Assembly: GCA_947625005.1 (NCBI GenBank)
Contig: CANQNA010000098.1
Coordinates: forward strand, 1-5,480
Direction of reading: 5' to 3'
Source of the DNA: an uncultured Bacilli bacterium
GTDB lineage: Bacteria; Bacillota_I; Bacilli_A; RF39; UBA660
DNA length: 5,480 nucleotides
Shown: positions 1 through 5,480 of the stretch, piece after piece
How the letters are laid out: every line of letters begins with the position of its first letter
How positions within the stretch are numbered: position 1 is the first letter of the stretch
Position numbers and translations under genes: made by a program
The notes under the pieces: model-generated
What the model saw: only the letters and a program-made list of their open reading frames with translations
Databases searched by the model: none
Told to the model about the DNA's origin: nothing

Positions 1-1
1 A

Positions 2-2179
2 GGTGGAGGAACTTACGGTGTACAACAAGCTAGTAAAACTTATTTTAATAAAGATGTTAGTGATTTAAGTTTAAGTGAAGCTGCTTTAATTGCTGGATTA
101 TTCCAAGCACCTGGCGCTTACGATCCTTATATTTCTCCCGATAAAGCAGAAGCAAGACGTAATACTGTACTTAATTTAATGTGTAGACATGGCTATATAA
201 CAGAAGAAGAAAGAGATATAGCGAAAAAAATACCAGTTACTACTCTACTTTCTAAATCTAATACTTCTTTAAATAAATATGTAGGATTTATTGATACAGT
301 TGTAGAAGAAGTAGAAAAAAGAACTGGTGATGATCCTTATACAGTATCTATGAATATCTATTCTACACTTGATACAGAAAAACAAGATGTCATTGAAAGT
401 ATAAATAGTGGAGAAAATTATACTTGGTATAATGATGATGCTCAAGCAGGAATTGCTGTAATTGATGTTAAAAGTGGTTCTTTAATAGCTGTTGGTGCTG
501 GAAGAAACAAAACTTCAGAAAGAGGTTGGAACTATGCAACAATGACTAAAAGACATCCAGGATCTACAGCAAAACCAATATTTGATTATGGCCCAGCTAT
601 TGAATATTTAAACTGGGGAAGCGGACAAACTGTAGTTGATGATAATTATACTTATTCGGATGGAGGAAAAATTAAAAACTGGGATAATGGCTTTAAAGGT
701 GTTATGACAGCTAGAGAAGCATTAGCAGCAAGTAGAAATATTCCAGCCCTATATACTTTCCAACAAATTCCTCAAAAAGACTTAAAAGAATTTGTTACTA
801 ATTTAGGAATTACTCCTGAATATGAAGGAGATACTATTGTAGAGAGTCATAGTATTGGAGGATTTAATGGAGTTTCTCCAGTTGAGTTAGGTGCTGCATA
901 TGCAACATTTGCTAGAGGTGGAATGTATATTGAACCATATTCATTTACTAAAATTGAATATGTTGATACAAATGAAACTTATACAGTAAAACCTAAAAAA
1001 GTTAAGGCAATGGAAGAAAGTACAGCATATATAATTAATAAAATGTTACAACGTTCTGTTCAAGGTGGTTACATTTCTGCTACTGTGCCAAGTGGTACTG
1101 ATGTAGCTGGTAAATCAGGTACTTCAACAGTTGATGATGCTCAAGTTAAAGCTTTAGGAATTAAGAGAACTGTTATTGGAGATGTTTGGCAAGCTACTTA
1201 TACTCCAGATTATGTAATTTCCTTATGGTATGGTTATAAAGATTTAATTACAAAAGAAAATTATCTAACTAATACTGAAGGTACTCCAGCTAGAAAAAAT
1301 ATTACTAAAATACTTACAAAAGCTATTTTTGAAAAAAATAGTAGATGGGAACAACCAAGTAGTGTTGTTAAAGCAACTATTGAACTAGGAACTGATCCTG
1401 TAGAACTTGCTAGTGAATTTACTCCAAGCAATCTAAAAAGTGAAGAATATTATAAAAAAGGTACTCAACCTACTCAGGTATCAACAAGATTTTCTCAATT
1501 AGAAAATCCAACTAATCTAAATTATTCTGCCGGTATTGATTCTGTAACAATTACTTGGGATCCAATCGAAACTCCTGATGCAATTAATGAATCTTACTTA
1601 GAAAAATATTTTAGTAATAATGTTTATAAACATTGGGGAACAAAATATTTAAATAGTCGAATTAGTTATAATAATTCTAATATCGGTACAGTAGGATATG
1701 CTATCTATTTAGAAAATGGTGGCGGTCTACAATATTTAGGTTATACAAACAATACTTCATATACTTATTCTGGATTTATTGATACCAGTGCTACATTTGT
1801 AGTTAAATCACAATACTCTATTTTTACAGCAAATGCTAGTAGTGGTGCAACTATTAATGTTTTAAGTAATTCTTCAGGAAATAACAGTACAACTAATCCT
1901 GCTACTCCTTCAGGAGACTGGAAAATATCAAATACTAATACTTGTTTATCTTCTTCAGAATATAATCAGGATGACTCTTCTCAAGTATCTGTAATAGAAG
2001 ATAACCAAACTGTTAATTATACAAATTATACTGTAAAAGATAAATGTATAGAAGAAAATACTAATACTGAAGTTAATTGCAATTCTTTAAACTCTGCATT
2101 AAATTATAAAGTTATCAGAAATGTAACTTATAGAGCTTCAACAAAGTCTTTAGAAGTTAGAATATCTTCTAATTGTTAA
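2..2179 (+). CDS. Class A penicillin-binding protein (PBP1A-type transglycosylase/transpeptidase), 5' partial
   Basis: This bifunctional peptidoglycan synthase polymerises glycan strands and cross-links stem peptides outside the membrane. The frame is open from base 2, so the N-terminus (membrane anchor and glycosyltransferase catalytic Glu) lies off the left edge; 725 residues are visible. Residues 1-60 are the end of the GT51 domain (GGGTYGVQQASKTYF, then SEAALIAGLFQAPGAYDP). The transpeptidase domain spans about 147-440. Its three motifs are intact: STAK with nucleophile Ser188 (codon 563-565), SRN at 244-246 (731-739), and KSGT at 371-374 (1112-1123), where KTG is commoner in this class. 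About 15 extra residues seem to lie between KSGT and the TPDYV strand. A fibronectin III-like domain follows (about 502-620), then a Ser/Asn/Thr linker (about 621-639) and a tail with Cys648, 682, 693 and 725, the last being the final residue. The first in-frame ATG at 179 lies inside the conserved domain and is not the start. The family is certain; which PBP1 paralogue it is cannot be told. Confidence 0.95.
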   Translation, partial: GGGTYGVQQASKTYFNKDVSDLSLSEAALIAGLFQAPGAYDPYISPDKAEARRNTVLNLMCRHGYITEEERDIAKKIPVTTLLSKSNTSLNKYVGFIDTVVEEVEKRTGDDPYTVSMNIYSTLDTEKQDVIESINSGENYTWYNDDAQAGIAVIDVKSGSLIAVGAGRNKTSERGWNYATMTKRHPGSTAKPIFDYGPAIEYLNWGSGQTVVDDNYTYSDGGKIKNWDNGFKGVMTAREALAASRNIPALYTFQQIPQKDLKEFVTNLGITPEYEGDTIVESHSIGGFNGVSPVELGAAYATFARGGMYIEPYSFTKIEYVDTNETYTVKPKKVKAMEESTAYIINKMLQRSVQGGYISATVPSGTDVAGKSGTSTVDDAQVKALGIKRTVIGDVWQATYTPDYVISLWYGYKDLITKENYLTNTEGTPARKNITKILTKAIFEKNSRWEQPSSVVKATIELGTDPVELASEFTPSNLKSEEYYKKGTQPTQVSTRFSQLENPTNLNYSAGIDSVTITWDPIETPDAINESYLEKYFSNNVYKHWGTKYLNSRISYNNSNIGTVGYAIYLENGGGLQYLGYTNNTSYTYSGFIDTSATFVVKSQYSIFTANASSGATINVLSNSSGNNSTTNPATPSGDWKISNTNTCLSSSEYNQDDSSQVSVIEDNQTVNYTNYTVKDKCIEENTNTEVNCNSLNSALNYKVIRNVTYRASTKSLEVRISSNC

Positions 2180-2235
2180 ATAAAATATAATAAGCTGTAT
2201 TCTTAATATGATATAAAAAAAATAATTACATAAGC

Positions 2236-2263
2236 AAAAATCCTATTTTTACATAGGATTTTT
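2236..2263. terminator. Bidirectional intrinsic terminator between convergent PBP and pepT-remnant/rny side
   Basis: A perfect 11-bp inverted repeat, AAAAATCCTAT / ATAGGATTTTT, encloses a 6-nt loop (2247-2252). Each strand ends the hairpin with a run of five T, so it could stop the PBP transcript on the plus strand and transcripts coming from the minus strand. The core has only two G:C pairs, so termination may be modest. It lies 56 nt after the PBP stop. The reading frame of the pepT remnant ends inside it: its TAA complements 2249-2251, in the loop. Confidence 0.75.
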
Positions 2264-2626
2264 AGTTTTCAAAATTTTATTTGAACTATTTAAATTATTT
2301 GTTTTATAAGTTAGATAATATTCTTTGACTATAGATATTAAGATTTCTACTACTTTTTCCATATCTTCTAATACAGCGTATTCATCAACACTATGAAAGT
2401 TATTAGCACCTATGCCAATATTCGGACAAGGAAGACCTGCATGAGTTAAATTAGCTCCATCTGTGCCTCCTCTTGTAGGAATAATTATAGGTTCTATACC
2501 AGATTTTCTAAAAGCCTTCATAGCTAAAGTTACAACTTCTTTTTTATGTTCAATTTCTTCTCTCATATTATAGTACAAATCTTTAAATTTTATTTTAATT
2601 AAATCTTTATCATATAAGTTATTTAA
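2249..2626 (-). pseudogene. pepT: Peptidase T (tripeptide aminopeptidase) remnant, C-terminal quarter only
   Basis: The translated frame matches the C-terminal end of peptidase T, an M20-family zinc aminopeptidase that releases the N-terminal residue from tripeptides in the cytoplasm. Recognisable blocks are KDLYYNMREEI, the IIPTRGGTDGANL segment, GLPCPNIGIGANNFHS and EYAVLEDMEKVVEI. The His in NNFHS corresponds to the last zinc ligand of the family. PepT is usually about 410 residues; here about 125 remain. The N-terminal part with the other metal ligands and the catalytic acid is absent. Family-like sequence (LNNLYDKDLIKIKFKD) continues upstream to 2626 and then meets an in-frame TGA (2627-2629), with rny ending just beyond. 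No plausible start exists: a TTG at 2578 lies inside the conserved KDLYYNM block and has no ribosome-binding site. The C-terminus runs about 20 residues past the usual end, into the terminator hairpin. Most likely this is a dead remnant of a deletion. Confidence 0.85.
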
Positions 2627-2635
2627 TCACCTTTT
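2611..2635 (-). promoter_or_regulatory. Orphan Shine-Dalgarno-like site and out-of-frame ATG in front of the pepT remnant
   Basis: On the minus strand, AAAAGGTGA (2635-2627) resembles a strong ribosome-binding site and precedes an ATG at 2613-2611. The gap of 13 nt is longer than ideal. The ATG opens a frame of only four codons (M-I-K-I, then TAA at 2601-2599), one base out of register with the pepT frame. This could be the original translation start of pepT joined to its far end by an internal deletion, or a chance match in AT-rich DNA. No clear promoter was seen between the rny terminator and this site. Confidence 0.35.
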
Positions 2636-2669
2636 AAATATATGTATTTTAATCTAACATAAATATATT

Positions 2670-2703
2670 AAAAAAGCAAGAAGATTACTTTGCCTCTTCT
2701 TGC
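2670..2703 (-). terminator. Intrinsic terminator of rny, overlapping its last codons
   Basis: The 9-bp perfect inverted repeat GCAAGAAGA (2703-2695 on the minus strand) / TCTTCTTGC (2684-2676) has a 10-nt loop containing the rny stop codon. It is followed at once by six T (2675-2670). The upstream arm is coding sequence for the C-terminal residues of RNase Y. The stem has four G:C pairs and a clean T tract, which is a convincing factor-independent terminator for a genome this AT-rich. It should isolate the pepT remnant from rny transcription. Confidence 0.85.
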
Positions 2704-4235
2704 GCTCTAGTTTCTCTTACTACAGTTATTTTAATAGTTCCCGGATATTGCATTTCTGCTTCGATCTTTTCTTTTAATTCTCGTGCCAGTTTGAAGCTTT
2801 CTAAATCATCTATTTCATCAGGTTTAACTAAAACTCTTATTTCTCTACCCGCTTGAATAGCATATGACTTATCTACTCCCGCAAAACTATTTCCAATACT
2901 TTCTAACTGTTCTAAACGTTTTATATAATTTTCCATTGAATCATTACGAGCACCAGGTCGTGCTGCAGATAATGTGTCAGCAATTTGTACTAAAACAGCA
3001 ATAATACTTTTTTGCTCTCCTCCATGATGAGATTCTATTGCATTAATAACAATTTCGCTTTCATGATATTTTTTAGCAATATCAACTCCAATTTCTATAT
3101 GACTACCTTCTATTTCATAATCAATAGCCTTTCCTATGTCATGTAATAATCCAGCTCTTTTAGCAATTGTAACATTTTCTCCTAATTCTGAAGCCATTAA
3201 TCCACAAAGATGAGCAACCTCTTTACTATGTGTTAAAGCATTTTGTCCATAACTAGTACGAAAATGTAATTTACCAATAAGTTTAACGATTTCTGGATCT
3301 ACTTTTGTTAATCCTAATTCATAAATTGCTTCATTACCTAATTCCATTATACGAGCATTCATATCTTTAGAAACTTTATCATATAACTCTTCTATTCTAG
3401 TTGGATGAATTCTTCCATCTTTAATTAAAGTTTCAATTGTAATTTTAGCAATTTCTCTTCGATATGGATCAAATGAAGAAATTACTATAGCTTCCGGAGT
3501 ATCATCAATTATTAAATCTACTCCTGTTACCGCTTCAATTGTTCTAATATTTCTTCCTTCTCTACCAATTAATCTTCCTTTTAAATCATCACTCGGTAAA
3601 GTAATAGTTGATACTGTTTGTAAATTAGTTACATCATTTGAATACCTTTGCATGCTATTAACTAATAAATTTTTCGCTTTTTTATCAACTTCTAATATTG
3701 CTTCTGCTTCTTTTTCTCGAGCTAATTCAGCAATTTCTTTTGATAGAGAAGATTCAACTCTATCCAGAATTTCTGCACGAGCTTTTTCTTTAGAAAGCTT
3801 AGAAATATTTTCTAAACGTTCCATTTCTTCTTTAAGTAGTTCGTCCATTTTTAACTCTTTTTCTTGGATTTGTTTTTGTAAAGCATTTAAATTATTGTTT
3901 TTTTCTTCTAATAAATTATCTCTATTTTGTAAATTTTCTTCTCTTTTATCCAAAGATTTCTCACGTGACAAAAGACGTTCCTCTTGATTTGCTACTTCTT
4001 GTTTACGTTCTTTTATTTCAGCATCTACTTCTTGTTTTAATTTATAACTTTCTTCTTTTATTTCTAAAATATTATCACGTTTTTGTTTTTCCGCTTCTTT
4101 TTTAGCATTTTCTAATAATTTTTCTGCTTTTTTCCCTGCACCGGCCCCTGTTACTACTACAAAAATATAAATTAAAATAGCACCGGCTAATAAACCAATA
4201 ACTAGAGTTAATATGGACATTGCATTAAATTCCAT
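2685..4235 (-). CDS. rny: Ribonuclease Y (membrane-anchored endoribonuclease)
   Basis: RNase Y makes the initiating endonucleolytic cuts in mRNA turnover in Firmicutes and is tethered to the inner face of the membrane. The 516-residue product is close to the family length of about 520 and is collinear with it. An N-terminal membrane segment lies at about 7-29. A long charged coiled coil rich in Lys and Glu follows (about 35-190). The KH RNA-binding domain (about 210-275) has the GxxG loop G224-R-E-G227. The metal-dependent HD domain (about 330-425) has H336, the H365-D366 pair in [11 protein letters not shown]379, H403-H404 and D420. The conserved C-terminal domain ends in AQEEAK. The ATG at 4235 is preceded by AAAAGGAG (4250-4243) with a 7-nt spacer, which favours it over the internal Met6. 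The gene has its own promoter (4291-4319) and terminator (2670-2703), so it is probably monocistronic. No key residue is missing. Confidence 0.98.
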   Translation of the reverse strand: MEFNAMSILTLVIGLLAGAILIYIFVVVTGAGAGKKAEKLLENAKKEAEKQKRDNILEIKEESYKLKQEVDAEIKERKQEVANQEERLLSREKSLDKREENLQNRDNLLEEKNNNLNALQKQIQEKELKMDELLKEEMERLENISKLSKEKARAEILDRVESSLSKEIAELAREKEAEAILEVDKKAKNLLVNSMQRYSNDVTNLQTVSTITLPSDDLKGRLIGREGRNIRTIEAVTGVDLIIDDTPEAIVISSFDPYRREIAKITIETLIKDGRIHPTRIEELYDKVSKDMNARIMELGNEAIYELGLTKVDPEIVKLIGKLHFRTSYGQNALTHSKEVAHLCGLMASELGENVTIAKRAGLLHDIGKAIDYEIEGSHIEIGVDIAKKYHESEIVINAIESHHGGEQKSIIAVLVQIADTLSAARPGARNDSMENYIKRLEQLESIGNSFAGVDKSYAIQAGREIRVLVKPDEIDDLESFKLARELKEKIEAEMQYPGTIKITVVRETRAQEEAK

Positions 4236-4290
4236 ATTTCCTCTCCTTTTCTATATAAATAATTATAAATATTAAAATACTTATATTTTT

Positions 4291-4319
4291 ATTATAAAAT
4301 TTTTCGTTATTAATTGCAA
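4291..4319 (-). promoter_or_regulatory. Sigma-A-type promoter of rny
   Basis: On the minus strand, TTGCAA (4319-4314, four of six matches to TTGACA) is followed after exactly 17 nt by a perfect TATAAT (4296-4291). Transcription would start near 4284 and leave a leader of about 50 nt before the rny ATG at 4235. It lies between the terminator of the upstream gene (4359-4382) and the rny ribosome-binding site, as expected for a single-gene transcript. No operator or riboswitch-like fold was seen in the leader. Confidence 0.75.
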
Positions 4320-4358
4320 TGAAAAATAAAAATAAAATTGAAATTATAATTTGATATT

Positions 4359-4382
4359 AAAAAACTAGATACAAAATCTAGT
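4359..4382 (-). terminator. Intrinsic terminator of the glutamine amidotransferase gene
   Basis: On the minus strand, ACTAGAT (4382-4376), a 5-nt loop and ATCTAGT (4370-4364) form a 7-bp stem followed by five T (4363-4359). The hairpin begins 41 nt after the amidotransferase stop codon. The stem has only two G:C pairs, so some read-through towards rny is possible. The perfect pairing and T tract make the call likely. Confidence 0.75.
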
Positions 4383-4423
4383 ATTAATCATTATTAGGTT
4401 ATTAAGTAAAAAGTACAACTACT

Positions 4424-5107
4424 TTAATTATTACAAATATCTATAAAATATTTAAATATATTATTCATATTTTCATCAATTTTATATAAACTTTCTGGAT
4501 GAAATCTTACTCCTATATAGAATTTTTTGTTTTTTGATTCAACTACTTCAGCATAACCATCTTCACAAATTGCTACTTTTTCTAATAACGGAAAACTATC
4601 CACAGCTTTTTTATGTCGTGAATTTACTTTTATTTCTTTGTGTTTAATAATATCATAAAATTTGGAAGATGAATTAATGTATATATTATGGACATAATCT
4701 TTTGTTATTTGATTATGTTTTTCAGGATTAGGAATTTCATATGTCGTACCCCCTAATGCTCTAACAATAACATTTTGCCCACAACATATACCTAAAGTTG
4801 GAATATCATGATCATAACAGTATTTTGCTACTATCATTTCGTAGTTATCACACGCTCCTCCACCTTGAAATATAATTCCATCACACAAATTAATTTGTTG
4901 GATTAATGAATCGTATTCTTCTTCTGATAAATTATTAATCCAATCATCTTCTACATCTAATTTTTCATCTTTTGGTAACAAAATTCCAATCGCTACTGCT
5001 CCATTATCAAATATTGCTTGTTTAACTTCATCTCTTATATACATATTAGGTCTTATAGAATCTTTATTATAATGTTTTGAAACTATACCTATTATTACTT
5101 TTTTCAT
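4424..5107 (-). CDS. Class I glutamine amidotransferase-like hydrolase (peptidase C26, gamma-glutamyl-GABA hydrolase family)
   Basis: The 227-residue protein has the class I glutamine amidotransferase fold with a Cys-His-Glu triad. It fits the C26/PuuD-like group, whose members hydrolyse gamma-glutamyl amide bonds in small cytosolic compounds. Visible motifs are the N-terminal strand KKVIIGIVS, the loop CDGIIFQGGGACD (75-87), the nucleophile elbow LGICCGQN with Cys108, ALGGT at 117-121, VNSRHKKAVD (161-170) and VRFHPES with His203 and Glu205. In PuuD-like proteins the elbow usually reads GICRGxQ; here Cys109 replaces the Arg. The length is slightly below the usual 230-255. Start: the ATG at 5107 has GAAGGTG (5124-5118) 10 nt upstream. 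It follows a DUF2975 gene by 88 nt and has its own terminator at 4359-4382. No synthetase or polyamine gene is adjacent, so the substrate is unknown. The fold is certain; the precise activity is an inference from the family. Confidence 0.88.
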   Translation of the reverse strand: MKKVIIGIVSKHYNKDSIRPNMYIRDEVKQAIFDNGAVAIGILLPKDEKLDVEDDWINNLSEEEYDSLIQQINLCDGIIFQGGGACDNYEMIVAKYCYDHDIPTLGICCGQNVIVRALGGTTYEIPNPEKHNQITKDYVHNIYINSSSKFYDIIKHKEIKVNSRHKKAVDSFPLLEKVAICEDGYAEVVESKNKKFYIGVRFHPESLYKIDENMNNIFKYFIDICNN

Positions 5108-5131
5108 TTACCGTAGACACCTTCTTTTATT

Positions 5132-5140
5132 ACTATAACA
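5132..5140 (-). promoter_or_regulatory. Possible extended -10 promoter of the amidotransferase gene
   Basis: On the minus strand TGTTATAGT is an extended -10 element (TGn followed by TATAGT, five of six matches to TATAAT). No good -35 is found 16-18 nt upstream. Transcription would start near 5125, giving a very short leader in which the ribosome-binding site (5124-5118) lies at the extreme 5' end. This is plausible, but the surrounding DNA is AT-rich enough for chance matches. Confidence 0.4.
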
Positions 5141-5195
5141 TCAATTAAAATATTTTAAAACCTTGTTTAGAATTTTTTTTTCAAAAACTTTTTAC

Positions 5196-5480
5196 TCATT
5201 CACTACCATACATTTGCCCTTTAGTTTCAAGTCCTAATAATCTTCCGTATTCAAATATATATGATAAACTAAATAAGAATAATATTTCTACCAAATCATA
5301 AGATTTAAATTCAATATTTAAATCTGTGCTTAATAACAATTCAAACATACCTCCACCAATATTACTCATTATGATTATTATAATCATTTTCCAAGCTATT
5401 CTTTTTATTAAACTAACATTTTCTAAAGTAAATGGTGTTTCTCCTTTATTGATATTATCAAATAAAGTTTCTAAATGTTT
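5196..5480 (-). CDS. DUF2975-like membrane protein, C-terminal part (N-terminus off the right edge)
   Basis: The minus-strand frame is open to the window edge and gives 94 visible residues ending at TGA (5196-5198). The pattern resembles the C-terminal half of DUF2975 proteins, small multi-pass membrane proteins of Firmicutes with no established function. Residues 3-27 include LFDNINKGETPFTLENV, a soluble segment typical of the family. Two hydrophobic stretches follow (about 28-50, with IIIIIMSNIGGGMFELLL, and about 62-79, with LVEILFLFSLSYIFEYG). The end, LETKGQMYGSE, is short and polar. An internal ATG at 5387 is not the start, because family-like sequence continues upstream of it. In many Firmicutes such genes are followed by a small helix-turn-helix regulator of the YozG type. 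None is present here, and the next gene is the amidotransferase. No hairpin terminator lies between them, so partial co-transcription is possible. The family call rests on remembered sequence pattern. Confidence 0.7.
   Translation of the reverse strand, partial: KHLETLFDNINKGETPFTLENVSLIKRIAWKMIIIIIMSNIGGGMFELLLSTDLNIEFKSYDLVEILFLFSLSYIFEYGRLLGLETKGQMYGSE

Noticed and set aside
179..181. ATG at 179 as the start of the PBP gene
   Set aside because: The same frame is open to the left edge and encodes the conserved end of the glycosyltransferase domain, so the ATG is internal.
2180..2235. A small gene or regulatory site after the PBP stop
   Set aside because: It is 56 nt of AT-rich spacer with several stops in every frame and no inverted repeat beyond the terminator that follows.
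2627..2629. TGA read as Trp (Mycoplasma code), which would extend the pepT remnant upstream
   Set aside because: All visible Trp codons in the long genes are TGG, and TGA ends the DUF2975-like gene where the family ends. Reading through would not restore pepT, because a further in-frame TAG follows at 2654-2656 and the sequence between is not family-like.
3652..3987. A 111-codon open frame on the plus strand
   Set aside because: It lies wholly antisense to the coiled-coil region of rny. Its composition, rich in Ser, Phe and Leu, is what the complement of Lys/Glu codons gives. It has no recognisable domain.
4236..4423. A riboswitch or small RNA in the rny leader region
   Set aside because: The stretch is almost entirely A and T. 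Apart from the promoter and the terminator hairpin it holds no conserved motif or stable fold that I can recognise.
5160..5195. A terminator between the DUF2975 and amidotransferase genes
   Set aside because: The A and T runs (AAAAAGTTTTTG, then nine A on the minus strand) give only a trivial A/T palindrome without a usable loop or any G:C pairs in the stem, and no T tract follows.

Overview
The window is AT-rich (by eye about 30% G+C or less) and looks like a low-GC Gram-positive chromosome. RNase Y, a class A penicillin-binding protein and a DUF2975-type membrane protein together fit Firmicutes/Bacilli. TGG is used for every Trp in the long genes, and TGA closes the right-most gene exactly where its family normally ends. 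The standard bacterial code therefore applies, not the Mycoplasma TGA=Trp code. My guess is a wall-bearing, uncultured gut-type Bacilli or Mollicutes relative, but the genus cannot be read from the sequence.

Layout. Positions 2-2179 (+) hold the C-terminal part of a class A PBP: the end of the glycosyltransferase domain, a complete transpeptidase domain, a fibronectin III-like domain and an unusual four-cysteine tail. It converges on genes that all read on the minus strand. A hairpin at 2236-2263 can stop transcription from both sides. Next comes a remnant of pepT (peptidase T) at 2249-2626, which keeps only the last quarter or so of the enzyme. The complete rny gene (RNase Y, 516 aa) occupies 2685-4235, with a clear promoter (4291-4319) and a terminator whose stem is partly made of its own last codons. 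A class I glutamine amidotransferase / peptidase C26 gene (227 aa) occupies 4424-5107 with its own terminator. The right edge (5196-5480) carries the C-terminal end of a DUF2975-like membrane protein.

How the genes relate. There is no evident pathway linking them. The PBP builds peptidoglycan, RNase Y is the membrane-anchored endonuclease that starts mRNA decay, the amidotransferase-like hydrolase probably acts on gamma-glutamyl compounds, and the DUF2975 protein has no known function. Terminators and promoters separate rny from its neighbours, so it is probably transcribed alone. The DUF2975 and amidotransferase genes have no obvious terminator between them and may be partly co-transcribed.

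I do not see a convincing new biological system. The points most worth a second look are the decayed pepT locus, the Cys-containing extracellular tail of the PBP, and the terminator embedded in the end of rny. No tRNA, rRNA, CRISPR array, insertion sequence or riboswitch was recognised.
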